Source of the DNA: Rhizobiaceae bacterium
GTDB taxonomy: Bacteria; Pseudomonadota; Alphaproteobacteria; Rhizobiales; Rhizobiaceae
Assembly (NCBI GenBank): GCA_027483885.1
Contig: JAIXTO010000113.1
Span: 41,761-105,760 of the forward strand
Length of the DNA: 64,000 bases
Direction: 5' to 3'
The notes below the pieces were generated by a model. The model made no database searches. It saw nothing but the letters and a program-made list of their open reading frames with translations, and was not told the origin of the DNA. A program made the translations under genes and the position numbers. Positions 1 through 9,697 of the stretch are shown in pieces; position 1 is the first letter of the stretch, and every line of letters begins with the position of its first letter.

Positions 1-237
1 ATCCCTGTTGCGGAGGAAGTCCATTCGTCTCAGCGGGCCTTGTGCCGATAAGACGATGCGCGCCTTCCATGCCATCCCCAATGCCGGCCATATTGCGCCA
101 TCGCCATCGCGCAAGGTGCGTCTCCAGAACCATCAGATGCCCGACACAATTTTGGATGCGGTCAAATGTGTCCGACGAAATGACGGTCCGTCTCCATGCA
201 AATCCGCCGCCGCCGCGATCCACCGCAGGATCAAAGC
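1..237. other. Unassigned left edge
   Basis: I recognise no gene here. On the minus strand a frame is open from a possible GTG at 221-223 through to the window edge (about 74 codons), but it has no clear ribosome binding site and its translation resembles no family I know. The other frames are broken by stops or run through the terminator into chvB antisense. It may be the start of a minus-strand gene lying downstream of chvB, or non-coding DNA. Confidence 0.3.
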
Positions 238-274
238 AAGAAGGCCCGGCTTGCAAAGCGAGCCGGGCCTTCTT
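238..274 (-). terminator. Rho-independent terminator after chvB
   Basis: A perfect 14-bp inverted repeat (238-251 AAGAAGGCCCGGCT with 261-274) encloses a 9-nt loop and lies 24 nt beyond the chvB stop codon. The stem ends are A/T-rich on both sides, so it could terminate in both directions; the thymine run outside the stem is short. Confidence 0.8.
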
Positions 275-297
275 TCATTCGTTGACGATCCCAAGGA

Positions 298-3200
298 TCA
301 GGCGAGCAGGATGCCCTCGTCTGCGACAACATGCGTTCCATCCACCGTGACCACGGCTTCCGTCTCGCCGGCTGCCTTTTCCACGACGATCCGGCGGCTC
401 TTGCCGGCGAGCAGAAGATCGGCGGTAAAGCCGGTCCATTCGCTTGGCAGAACAGGGCGAACGAAGAGGCGGTTGCCTTCGCGGCGGATACCCAAAATGC
501 CTTCGACGGCGGCACGGTAGAGCCAGCCGGCAGACCCCGTATACCAGGTCCAGCCACCTCGCCCGGTGAGATCGCCGACGCCATAGACGTCTGCGGCCAC
601 CACATAGGGCTCGACGCGGTAGGTTTCGGCAGAAGCCTGATCCAGCGCGTGGTTGACCGGGTTGAGCAGCTGGAAGGCTTTCCAGGCATCGTCGCCGCGC
701 TTCAGGCCAGCGAGCGCCAGCACGACCCAGATGGCCGCGTGGGTGTACTGGCCGCCGTTTTCGCGTACGCCCGGCGGATAGGCCTTGATATAGCCCGGGT
801 CCTTCGGCGTGTTGGCAAAGGCCGGCGTAAAGAGGCGGATGATCCCATCCTTCTCGTCCACCAGCTTTTCCATCACGGCATTCATCGCCTGTTCCTGACG
901 GGCGGGATCACCTTCGCCGGAGAGCACGCTCCACGACTGGCCGAGCGAATCGATGGCGCATTCGAGGTTGCCATTGGCACCGAGCGGACCGCCATCGTCA
1001 AAATACCCGCGACGATAATAGGTGCCATCCCAGCCGGCCGTTTCCAGCGCATGCTTCAGCGACCCGAGATGCGCCGTCCAGCGGCTGACGCGACCGTCAT
1101 CGTTGCGCGCTTCCGCATAGGGCAGGAAGCGGCGCAATGCGGCGGCGAGGAACCAGCCGAGCCAGACGCTGGTGCCGCGTCCGCCCACACCGACGCGGTT
1201 CATGCCGTCGTTCCAGTCGCCGCCGAGGATGAGCGGCAGGCCGTTGGAGCCGGTACGGACAATCGCCAGATCCAGCGCACGTGCGGCGTGCTCATAAAGC
1301 GACGCCGTCTCGGAGGAGATCTCCGGCTTGTAGAAGGCATCGTGCTGGCCGGGCGTCAGTGCCGTACCCTGCAGGAAGGGCAGTTGCTCCTCCAGCACGG
1401 CGGCATCACCGGTTGTGTGGATATATTCATGCGTTGCATAGGCAAGCCAGACCACATCATCGGAGATGGTGGTGCGCACGCCGGCACCGGTGCCCGGCAG
1501 CCACCAATGCTGCACGTCGCCTTCCTTGAACTGGCGGCTTGCGGCATTGACGATCTGGCGGCGGGCCAGATCCGGCTCGTGCAGGAGGAAGGCCAGCGTA
1601 TCCTGCAGCTGGTCGCGGAAGCCGAAGGCACCCGACGACTGGTAGAAGGCCGTGCGCGACAGGATACGGCAGCCGAGCGCCTGATAGGGCAGCCAGGTGT
1701 TGACCATATTGTCCAGCGCCTTGTCCGGCGTCTGGATCTTCAGGCGGCCGGTAAAGTCCTGCCAGAAACCATTGGTGGTTTCGAGCACGGTTTCGAAGGA
1801 CGAAGCCTTCACATCCGCGGCAAGGGCTGCTGCCTCTGCGCGTGTGCCGCAATCCCCCATGAAGAAGGTCACGACCTTCTCCTCGCCGGGCGCCAGCTCG
1901 ATATCGCAGGCAACAGCGGCGCAAGGCGCGCCATCCGGCTCCAGCGCACCGTTCAGACCGGAAGCGGTGATAACCGCCGTCGGCGCTGCAATCGAGCCGA
2001 AGCGGCCGATGAATTCGCGCCGGCTGGTGGTGAACCCGGACGCCGTGACATCCGTGCCGAAGAAGGCCGTGCGATGGTGATCGATGCTATAGGGGTTCGT
2101 CGCAAAGAGCGCCCCCGTTGCCTCGTCACGACCGCTCAAGATGAAGGACTGCGTGCGCTGCGGATTGTTGCCGAGGATCCATTCGGCATACCCATAGACG
2201 CGCAGGCGGCGGGGCTCATCGCTGGTGTTGGCAATGGTGATCTTCGAGAACTTCACCGGGCGCGTGCGATCAACCGTTTGCGTCAAGGTGAGGGAAAGGC
2301 CCTCTTCCTTGGCGGTGAAGGTCGAATAACCAAGGCCATGGCGGGTCTCAAAGGCGACCGATGGCCGGCGCGAGAGCGCGGCAAACGGCGTCGAAACCTG
2401 CAGGCTTTCCAGATCGGCGACATAGAAAGCTTCGCCCGGACGGTTGATGACCGGATCGTTCGACCACGGCGTCAACTGGTAATCGCGCGAGTTCTGGCTC
2501 CAGGTGAAGCTGGCGCCTTCGGCCGAGATGTGGAAGCCGAAGTTCTCGTTGGAGATCACGTTGATCCACGGCTGCGGCGTGGCGCCACCGCCGGCAAGGC
2601 GCACGACATATTCCGTGCCATCGCCGGAAAAGCCGCCATAACCGTTCCAGAAATCGAGATCGGTGGCAGGCGTTGCGACCGGCGCACCGAAATTGTCGGC
2701 AGACAGAAGCACGCGGCGATCCGTTTCCACCTCGACGCCGCGCGGCGACGAGAAGAGCGAGACGGCGCGGTTCACCTGATCCTCTATCTTGCCGTTGCGG
2801 GCGTGAAGAACGACCCGCGAGGCGGCAATCAGGGCGGCCCAGGTTGCCTCGTCCATCAGGTCGCGGCGAAGCGCAAACACCTGCTGGCGGCCATCGGACT
2901 GGCCAAGGCGACGCACGCTTTCGCTGATATGATCGATGGCGTGCTGCATATCCTGCGCGTAGGAGGCAGGCTTTTCATTGACGACGGCAAGATCGGCCAT
3001 GACACCGCGCGAGCGCAGATATTCCTGCGCCGACAGCGCCTCCTTCACCACATCCATGTCGATTTCGTCATTGATGCGCAGTGTGAAGATCGGCAGGTCG
3101 CCGGAGATCGACAGGCCCCAGAGCTGGCGCTGCGAGGCAAGACCGGCTTCCACCGTTGCCGCATCGGCGCGCAGATACATGTCGGGATAGACAAGGTAAC

Positions 3201-6200
3201 GGCCAAGATGCTGGAAGGCGGCCGCCTGCTGCGAGCTGATGCCGATATGGCGCATCTGCACCTGCACGCGGGTCCAGGCCTGCGTCAGTTCCGAGCCAAA
3301 GGCATCAGGGTGACGATAGCGCTCGATGGCACCGTCGAGTTCCTCGCGGCTCGGGGCAGCAATCGTCCAGAAGATGACGCTGACCTTCTTGCCGGCCGGC
3401 ACGCGCACGACGCGGCGCAGCGACAGGATCGGGTCGAGCGTAAAGCCATCGGTGCCGGAGAGCGTCGCATCCTGATCGAAGGCGGCAGCTTCGGCAAGCG
3501 TGCGGCCACGGCCGATAAAGCGGCGACGATCCGTTTCGAACTCGGTCGGGCGCGACGAGCCGGCATTGTCGGCGGCCAGATGCGCGATGTGCATCGACGG
3601 TTCGTTCGGGTTGCGCTTGTTGCGCCAGGCGCGGATCACATCGCCGCGACGGCCGATCTCGGTGCGCACGAACATGCGCGAGAACACCGGATGGGCGTTG
3701 TCGTCATCCTCGTTGGCAATGACCGGCTCCAGATAGGACGTCACTTCGATGAAGCGATCTTCGGTGCCGGTGTTCAGAAGCGTCAGGCGACGGCCTTCCG
3801 CATCGTGTTCGGTTGCCACGATGCATTCGACGGTGCTGGTGAGCGTGCCGACAGTCTTGACGAATTCGGCCTTTTCATCGCCGAACACGGTTTTGACCTT
3901 TTCGCCTTCCGCCCGGCGCGGCTCGGCCGTCGTCGACCACCACTGGCCGCTTGCCGTATCGCGCAGGAAGAGGAAATTGCCCCAGCGATCCTCCACCGGA
4001 TCGGCCTTCCAGCGGGTGACCGCCATGCCGTTCCAGCGCGAGTAACCGGTGCCGGTTGCCGTCAGCATGGTGGAATAGTGACCGTTCGACAGGAAGACCA
4101 GTTCGCGGTCGCGGCTGGCCGGATCCTGAATGGTGCGGATTTCCGAGCGCAGCAGATCGGCCTGGCCCTTGCCGGGCGTTTCCGGCTCATACTTGGAGCC
4201 CATGACGGGCACTTCGCGCGGCGCCTTTTCCTGCAGCAGCAGTTCAGCGGCTTCCACCACCGGATCGGCATGGAAAAGCTCACGCAGCTTGCCGTTGTTG
4301 ACGACGTTGGCGATGGCTGCAATCGACATGCCATGGTGGTGGGCATAATAGTTAAACACCACGGCGCATTTTTTGCCTTCCGGCACGCGGGTCGGCGTGT
4401 AGTCGACGGCGTCATGGAAGCCGTATTTGCCAAGAGCCCCTACGGCGCGCAGCTTTTGCAGGTTTTCCAGCGCTGCCAGCGGATTGTACTGGCTGGCAAG
4501 GATCGATGCATACGGGGCAACGACGGCGTTCTGGCCGAGACCGCGCTTCAGGCCAAGCGTCGGCACACCAAAGTTCGTGTACTGGTAGTTGAGGTTATGG
4601 TCGCGGGCATTAAACGCGGCCTCCGAAATCCCCCAGGGGATGTTCAGCCGGCGGCCGTGGTTCATCTGCTCCTCGACGATGAGGTTGTTCGTCTGGTTCA
4701 GAATCCCGCCCTGACGCTCCTGCATGACGAGCGGCGGCATCAGGTATTCGAACATAGACCCCGACCAGGAGATCAGCGCACCGCGCGCACCGATCGGCAC
4801 GACCTGGCGGCCGAGGCGATACCAGTGTTCGGTTGGCAGATCGCCCTTGGCAATCGCAAACAGGCTGGTCAGGCGGCATTCGGACGCCAGAAGGTCGTAG
4901 CAGGCCTCGTCGAGATCGTTGCTTTCGACGCGGTAACCGATCGACAGAAGGCGACGGTCCTTGCGGTAAAGGAAGGTGAAGTCCATCGAGAAGGCGAGCG
5001 TGCGGGCACGGTCGCGCAGCTGCGTCAGGCGCTGGCGCAGCGGCTCGATATTGGTCATGTCGAAGGTGGTATCGGCAATATGCGCTTCGCAGGCACCCAC
5101 CAACGATTCCGCCCAACGGGTCACTTCCATGCTCTGCGCGGAACTCACCTCATGATCGAGGTTGGAGGCCAGCTTCTGGATGTCGCGCGCCAGAACCGCA
5201 AGGTTGATGATGCGGATCGAGGCAAACTCATGCTCGCGCTTGACCGCGGCCAAGGCATTGGCGAAGCCGATGATTCGCTCTTCCAGACGCCGGCGCAGCG
5301 GACGCACCGTCTTGCGATCATCCGGCAGTTCCTTCAGCACTTCCGACAGGATACCGGCCACGTCACCGATGCCATCGAGCGAGGCCTGCAGATGCGCGGA
5401 CGGTGCTTCCGCCCATTCGCGGCAAGCGGAAGAGACGGCAATGAGATGGCCGGCAAGGTTGCCGCTATCAACCGTCGAGACATAACGGGGGCCGAGCGTC
5501 AGCAGGCTATCGGTATGATACCAGTTGAACAGGTGGCCACGGAACTTGTCCATCTTTTCCACGGTCGCAACCGTGTCTTCGATGCGCTCCAGCGTATCCT
5601 GGAAGCTGATCCAGCCGAAATGGCGGGCCGAGACGACGGAGAGCAGATAGACGCCGATATTGGTGGGCGAGGTGCGCTTGGCAACGATCGGCTCAGGCTT
5701 TTCCTGAAAGTTGTCCGGCGGCAGGAAATGCTGGTCTTCGGTGACGAAGGCCTCGTAATACCGCCAGGTGCGGCGCGAGATCTTGCGCAGTTCCACCGAG
5801 ACGGCTTCCGGCACGAACAGGCGATCTTCGGTTTCTGCCGACTGACTGACATACCAGGCAACGAGCGGCGAAAACACCCAGAGAAGCACGAAGGGAATGC
5901 CGACGAGGAAGGCATTGTCATCCGGCAGCGCGGCAATCATCAGCGCCACCACGGCGGCCACCGGCGCATACCACATGGAGCGGTAATAATCCTGCGGCGT
6001 GCCCTGCGCCGACGACTGGATGCTGGCGGCCGTGCGCCATTCCAGCATCTGCTTGCGGCTGACGAAGAGGCGATAGATCGAACGCACGATGGCATCGATC
6101 ATCCGGAAGGCGGAATCAGCGATAAAGACGATGCGGAGCGCCACCTGCGCATTGGCCGAGCGAATGTCCGACCAGACCGAATAGAAATGCGCGCTGGGCA

Positions 6201-8778
6201 CGATATCGGTCGAGCGCGGCACGATGCCGGTGATGAGCGACAGCGTCGGCGCGACAAACAGCGAGAAGATCAGCAGGATCTGCCAAATCAGCGCGCCGAG
6301 CGGATCCATGAAATACCAGCCGAGCACGGAGGCGAGGAACCAGGCAATCGGGGTCAGCGACCGGCGCAGGTTATCGACCATCTTCCAGCGGCCAAGGGCA
6401 GTGACGCCACGCAACGGATCGAGGATATAGGGCAGAAGCTGCCAGTCGCCACGCGCCCAGCGATGCTGGCGCGACACTTCCACCTCGTAGCGGGTGGGGA
6501 AATCCTCGACCAGTTCCACATCGGTGATGAGGGCGCAGCGGGCAAACGAGCCTTCCAGAAGGTCATGGCTCAACACGGCGTTTTCTTCGACGCGGCCGCG
6601 CAAGGCGGTCTCAAAGGCATCGACGTGATAAAGACCCTTGCCGGTGAACGAGCCTTCGCCGGTCAGATCCTGGTAAACGTCGGACACGGTAAAGACGTAA
6701 GGATCGATACCCCGGCTGACGGAATAGACGCGCTGGAAGACGGAAGCGTCCTTGCCCGTCGTCAGCGATGGCGTCACACGCGGTTGCAGCAGCGCATAAC
6801 CGTGAATGACGCGGCCGGACTTCGGATCGTGTACCGGACGGTTGATCGGGTGATGCAGCTTGCCGACGAGCTTGGTCGCCGCATCGCGCATCAGGCGCGT
6901 ATCGGCATCCAGCGTCATCACATACTGCACGTTTTCAGGCACAGTATTGGCGCCCTGCAGATAGGTCGTATCCTTGTCGCCGCGCAGCAACAGGTTCAGC
7001 TCGTGCAGCTTGCCGCGCTTGCGCTCCCAGCCCATCCATACACCTTCGGAAGGGTTGTAGAGGCGGCGGCGATGCAGCAGATAGAACCGCGTCCGGCCAT
7101 CGAAGGCATAACGGTTGCTGAGCAAGGTGATCTCGCGACGGGCATATTCCAGCACTTCGAGATCCGCATCGGTCTGCTCGATGGCGCTGTCTTTCCAGTC
7201 GCTGAGCAGCGCGAAATAGATTTCGCCATGCGGGTTCGCGAGGTAGTGAACCTCGAGATTGCGCACCAGTTCATCCACCGTATCGCGGTTGTTGATGATG
7301 CAGGGCACCGCCACAAGCGTGCGGGCGTCTTCCGGAATGCCGTTCTTGAACTCGTAGCCGACAAGCCGTGAGGGCTTCACCACATAGGTGACGAGCGTGT
7401 TGAAGAGACCTGTCGCGCCTTCGGAGGCCGGCAGCGAGAACATCAGCAGGAACAGCACAATGACCGGCCAGGACATGCCGGCATGGGCCAGAAAACCGCC
7501 GACGATGGCAAGCGCAAGGAAGGTCAGCAGCAACACAGGCACGGCAACCGATAGCCAGTTCATCGACTGGATGGTGCGGGTGATGCGCTGGCCGATGGTC
7601 GGCGTGTAACCGACCGCTTTTTCCAATTCCGGCCGGTACATGCCGGTCAGGAAAGCGCCGACATTGGCCTTGTGCGGATCGGGTTCCGGCGCACTGCGGG
7701 CTTCGTCCGCCAGTGCGATGGCGGCACGGGCCACTTCGATTTCGCTCTTGCCGCAATAACGCGCAAGCTTTTCGATGCGGTTCCGGTAGGAGTTGCGCGA
7801 GCCGAAATCCAGTTCGTTATAGTCGCTCTGCTCGCGCAGAACCTGGTCGACAAGGCAGACTTCCTCGAACCAGACGCTCCATTCGGTATCGTCGATCTCG
7901 CGCAGGCTCTTGATGATGTTGCCCATCGTCACGTTGCCGGAGGAGAGGCGGTTGTGTTCCGCCATCATCACTTCTTCGGTGTCGGTGCCTGCCTTTTCCA
8001 GCTGGGCTTCCAGCCAGGAAATGGCAAAACCTGACGATTGCGAGGCATTGCGAAGACGATAGACGAACTGCGTGGCAAAGGTATTGTCGCCGGTCAGCGG
8101 CTGGATGCGGGCAAAAAGATCGCTGCAGGCGGCCTCGTCGTTGAGACGGATCACCTCGTCGGCGGCTTCGTTCGCCTTCTGGCGCATGTGGCGCGAGCGC
8201 TCGACGCGGATGGAGATGCGGCGCAGGTTTTCGATCAGCACGAAGCGCATGAAGGACGGCAGCGCCCAAAGCTCGCCGATCTCAAGCGACTGATGGACCT
8301 GGAACCCTTCGGTCATGGCCGTCAGGTTATCGCGCGACAGGCTGCTGTGGGTATGGGCAACATAGAGCCAGGCGAGCGCCAGCACGCGCGGGATCTCGAT
8401 GGAACCCACCCGCATCGTCGGCAACTGCTTGTAGAACTTGCGGGGGAAATCGCGGCGGACTTCCTGGATCGCTTCCTCGACGATGTAGTGGTTGTCGAGC
8501 AGCCATTCCGCCGCCGGCGTAATGGTGGCGCCGGCTTCCACGTCCCTTGCCGTCGAGCGGTAGACCCGCAGGATTTCCTTTTCGTTTTCCTTGTGCCGCT
8601 CGCGGAAATCGAAGGACATGAAGCCCGGCAGCGATTGGGTTCCGTCGCGCGCCAGCGCTTCGCCGCAGGCGCGCAGATCCTCTGCATTGAAATAGGTCGC
8701 GCGGATCGCCTCGTTGTGGTCGATCTGCTTACCTTCGGTTTCACGCGGGGTCGCGGCAGGCGTATTATGAAATGACAT
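298..8778 (-). CDS. chvB: Cyclic beta-1,2-glucan synthase ChvB/NdvB
   Basis: This is a 2,826-residue inner-membrane enzyme that builds cyclic beta-1,2-glucans from UDP-glucose on a protein-bound intermediate; the glucans act in osmotic adaptation and plant attachment. The length matches recalled ChvB/NdvB proteins (about 2,830). Visible parts, N to C: a soluble N-terminal region; membrane segments near residues 400-465; a glycosyltransferase domain with DADTRL near 623 and the QxxRW-type motif QHRWARGDW near 773; further membrane segments near 810-850 and 940-970; a long middle region; and a C-terminal GH94 phosphorylase-like domain with GGDWNDGMNRVG near 2523, thought to set ring size. The ATG at 8776-8778 gives a full-length N terminus. 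The gene is monocistronic as far as seen, with a terminator 24 nt past its stop. The equally long open frame on the opposite strand is a codon-bias shadow. Confidence 0.97.
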   Translation of the reverse strand: MSFHNTPAATPRETEGKQIDHNEAIRATYFNAEDLRACGEALARDGTQSLPGFMSFDFRERHKENEKEILRVYRSTARDVEAGATITPAAEWLLDNHYIVEEAIQEVRRDFPRKFYKQLPTMRVGSIEIPRVLALAWLYVAHTHSSLSRDNLTAMTEGFQVHQSLEIGELWALPSFMRFVLIENLRRISIRVERSRHMRQKANEAADEVIRLNDEAACSDLFARIQPLTGDNTFATQFVYRLRNASQSSGFAISWLEAQLEKAGTDTEEVMMAEHNRLSSGNVTMGNIIKSLREIDDTEWSVWFEEVCLVDQVLREQSDYNELDFGSRNSYRNRIEKLARYCGKSEIEVARAAIALADEARSAPEPDPHKANVGAFLTGMYRPELEKAVGYTPTIGQRITRTIQSMNWLSVAVPVLLLTFLALAIVGGFLAHAGMSWPVIVLFLLMFSLPASEGATGLFNTLVTYVVKPSRLVGYEFKNGIPEDARTLVAVPCIINNRDTVDELVRNLEVHYLANPHGEIYFALLSDWKDSAIEQTDADLEVLEYARREITLLSNRYAFDGRTRFYLLHRRRLYNPSEGVWMGWERKRGKLHELNLLLRGDKDTTYLQGANTVPENVQYVMTLDADTRLMRDAATKLVGKLHHPINRPVHDPKSGRVIHGYALLQPRVTPSLTTGKDASVFQRVYSVSRGIDPYVFTVSDVYQDLTGEGSFTGKGLYHVDAFETALRGRVEENAVLSHDLLEGSFARCALITDVELVEDFPTRYEVEVSRQHRWARGDWQLLPYILDPLRGVTALGRWKMVDNLRRSLTPIAWFLASVLGWYFMDPLGALIWQILLIFSLFVAPTLSLITGIVPRSTDIVPSAHFYSVWSDIRSANAQVALRIVFIADSAFRMIDAIVRSIYRLFVSRKQMLEWRTAASIQSSAQGTPQDYYRSMWYAPVAAVVALMIAALPDDNAFLVGIPFVLLWVFSPLVAWYVSQSAETEDRLFVPEAVSVELRKISRRTWRYYEAFVTEDQHFLPPDNFQEKPEPIVAKRTSPTNIGVYLLSVVSARHFGWISFQDTLERIEDTVATVEKMDKFRGHLFNWYHTDSLLTLGPRYVSTVDSGNLAGHLIAVSSACREWAEAPSAHLQASLDGIGDVAGILSEVLKELPDDRKTVRPLRRRLEERIIGFANALAAVKREHEFASIRIINLAVLARDIQKLASNLDHEVSSAQSMEVTRWAESLVGACEAHIADTTFDMTNIEPLRQRLTQLRDRARTLAFSMDFTFLYRKDRRLLSIGYRVESNDLDEACYDLLASECRLTSLFAIAKGDLPTEHWYRLGRQVVPIGARGALISWSGSMFEYLMPPLVMQERQGGILNQTNNLIVEEQMNHGRRLNIPWGISEAAFNARDHNLNYQYTNFGVPTLGLKRGLGQNAVVAPYASILASQYNPLAALENLQKLRAVGALGKYGFHDAVDYTPTRVPEGKKCAVVFNYYAHHHGMSIAAIANVVNNGKLRELFHADPVVEAAELLLQEKAPREVPVMGSKYEPETPGKGQADLLRSEIRTIQDPASRDRELVFLSNGHYSTMLTATGTGYSRWNGMAVTRWKADPVEDRWGNFLFLRDTASGQWWSTTAEPRRAEGEKVKTVFGDEKAEFVKTVGTLTSTVECIVATEHDAEGRRLTLLNTGTEDRFIEVTSYLEPVIANEDDDNAHPVFSRMFVRTEIGRRGDVIRAWRNKRNPNEPSMHIAHLAADNAGSSRPTEFETDRRRFIGRGRTLAEAAAFDQDATLSGTDGFTLDPILSLRRVVRVPAGKKVSVIFWTIAAPSREELDGAIERYRHPDAFGSELTQAWTRVQVQMRHIGISSQQAAAFQHLGRYLVYPDMYLRADAATVEAGLASQRQLWGLSISGDLPIFTLRINDEIDMDVVKEALSAQEYLRSRGVMADLAVVNEKPASYAQDMQHAIDHISESVRRLGQSDGRQQVFALRRDLMDEATWAALIAASRVVLHARNGKIEDQVNRAVSLFSSPRGVEVETDRRVLLSADNFGAPVATPATDLDFWNGYGGFSGDGTEYVVRLAGGGATPQPWINVISNENFGFHISAEGASFTWSQNSRDYQLTPWSNDPVINRPGEAFYVADLESLQVSTPFAALSRRPSVAFETRHGLGYSTFTAKEEGLSLTLTQTVDRTRPVKFSKITIANTSDEPRRLRVYGYAEWILGNNPQRTQSFILSGRDEATGALFATNPYSIDHHRTAFFGTDVTASGFTTSRREFIGRFGSIAAPTAVITASGLNGALEPDGAPCAAVACDIELAPGEEKVVTFFMGDCGTRAEAAALAADVKASSFETVLETTNGFWQDFTGRLKIQTPDKALDNMVNTWLPYQALGCRILSRTAFYQSSGAFGFRDQLQDTLAFLLHEPDLARRQIVNAASRQFKEGDVQHWWLPGTGAGVRTTISDDVVWLAYATHEYIHTTGDAAVLEEQLPFLQGTALTPGQHDAFYKPEISSETASLYEHAARALDLAIVRTGSNGLPLILGGDWNDGMNRVGVGGRGTSVWLGWFLAAALRRFLPYAEARNDDGRVSRWTAHLGSLKHALETAGWDGTYYRRGYFDDGGPLGANGNLECAIDSLGQSWSVLSGEGDPARQEQAMNAVMEKLVDEKDGIIRLFTPAFANTPKDPGYIKAYPPGVRENGGQYTHAAIWVVLALAGLKRGDDAWKAFQLLNPVNHALDQASAETYRVEPYVVAADVYGVGDLTGRGGWTWYTGSAGWLYRAAVEGILGIRREGNRLFVRPVLPSEWTGFTADLLLAGKSRRIVVEKAAGETEAVVTVDGTHVVADEGILLA

Positions 8779-9339
8779 TGTGGCGGCTTCTAAGAATTGA
8801 GTGGCACTGTCTTAGCGAAAGAGCGGGGTCGGCTTGCGCCGATAACTCAGGTCCGGTTCGGCTTCATGAGTGCAAAAAACGGAAGGGAGGACGGCACCGG
8901 GCGCGGAAGCGCGGGGCGGCCGAAAACGCGAACGAAAGGACACAACCTGTTCACATGCTTCTCCAAAACTATCACCGCTCGCCTCTATCCCGCCAGGTCT
9001 GAATGAAACCTGAACGTAATCAGCCGGTTGGAAGACCAGATCGATGTCTGATGCGGGGCCGCGCGACAAGACGCGATGCACGCTGACGGATGTAAGCCGA
9101 AAGCGCTGCATTTGGTTCCATGACATCAAGCTTTGATGCTTTCAAGGGCGATTCCACGGGCAAGGGCCCGCGCGGCCAAAAACCCTGCGCGGCCGGCCTT
9201 TGCGGCGACGCAGCGCCGAGGCTGCAGCCGCTGCATTCGCCGGAAGCAGGCGCCGAATGCTCAAACGAAAACGGCCCCTTGCGGCCCGTGAAACGTCACG
9301 GAGGCGCGCAAGAGGCCGTAGAGGAGAAAGAGAAATGGC
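8779..9339. other. Long intergenic region upstream of chvB
   Basis: About 560 bp without a convincing gene. The small open frames here have no ribosome binding site and no recognisable product. It should hold the chvB promoter and a long leader, but no clear -35/-10 pair stands out. It includes a CATCAA-GCT-TTGATG inverted repeat near 9121-9136, a GCATTCG...CGAATGC inverted repeat near 9233-9260, and two close copies of GCGCGGCC near 9169 and 9187. Confidence 0.5.
9272..9288 (-). terminator. Possible weak terminator of the small membrane ORF
   Basis: Read on the minus strand, a short GC stem (CGG/CCG plus CC/GG with one bulged base) around a 6-nt loop is followed by TTTTCGTTT. It lies about 50 nt past the stop of the 54-residue ORF. 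The stem is short and bulged, so this is tentative. Confidence 0.35.
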
Positions 9340-9504
9340 TTAGCTGAACAGGCCAAGGATGCCAGCGGCAACGAAAATGAAGGCGGCAGCAACGAGTGCC
9401 GCATGGAGATGCCGCATCAGGTACTTTCGGCTGGCAGATAGTGCGGACGTGGCGGAAGGTTCGATGCGGGGGCGGAAAGGTACCGGATGATCGACATGGC
9501 TCAT
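9340..9504 (-). CDS. Small single-pass membrane protein, 54 aa
   Basis: The product is 54 residues, beginning MSHVDHPVPF, with a basic stretch (SRKYLMRHLH) followed by one hydrophobic helix (AALVAAAFIFVAAGILGLF) and a one-residue tail. The ATG at 9502-9504 was chosen over the upstream ATG at 9525 because GGGAGA stands 8 nt before it. I do not recognise a family; the layout suggests an inner-membrane peptide with its C terminus outside. It is divergent from the FAD oxidoreductase gene, and the two share a roughly 190-bp control region. It could still be a chance frame, but the ribosome site plus a clean helix support a real gene. Confidence 0.55.
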   Translation of the reverse strand: MSHVDHPVPFRPRIEPSATSALSASRKYLMRHLHAALVAAAFIFVAAGILGLFS

Positions 9505-9555
9505 GCGCGTCTCTCCCTTGAACATCGTTGTTCATATTCGGTTAATGTAGCTTAA

Positions 9556-9574
9556 CTCTACGCAATTGGTAGAG
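9556..9574. promoter_or_regulatory. Inverted repeat CTCTAC-N7-GTAGAG, candidate operator
   Basis: A perfect 6-bp inverted repeat with a 7-nt spacer lies in the AT-rich region between two divergent genes (the small membrane ORF and the FAD oxidoreductase). The position fits an operator for either gene. No regulator gene is adjacent, so the binding protein is unknown. Confidence 0.35.
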
Positions 9575-9697
9575 ATAATCTTGCGCCGGAGCCCGCCGAC
9601 GTGAAAAATCTTTCCCGACAGCCGCACCGGGTAACGGTTGGAGCACGGGAACTCCTGGGATATGCCGAACGAGGACAGGAAGCGGAGGAGATGTTTC

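Noticed and set aside
331..7371. A 2,346-codon open frame on the plus strand opposite chvB
   Set aside because: It is a shadow of chvB caused by high GC at third positions: the translation is rich in Arg, His, Gly and Ala, has no domain structure, and chvB itself has clear catalytic motifs on the other strand.
8779..9129. Small open frames upstream of chvB (both strands, about 70-105 codons)
   Set aside because: No ribosome sites, no hydrophobic or conserved pattern, and they overlap each other; more likely leader and promoter DNA.
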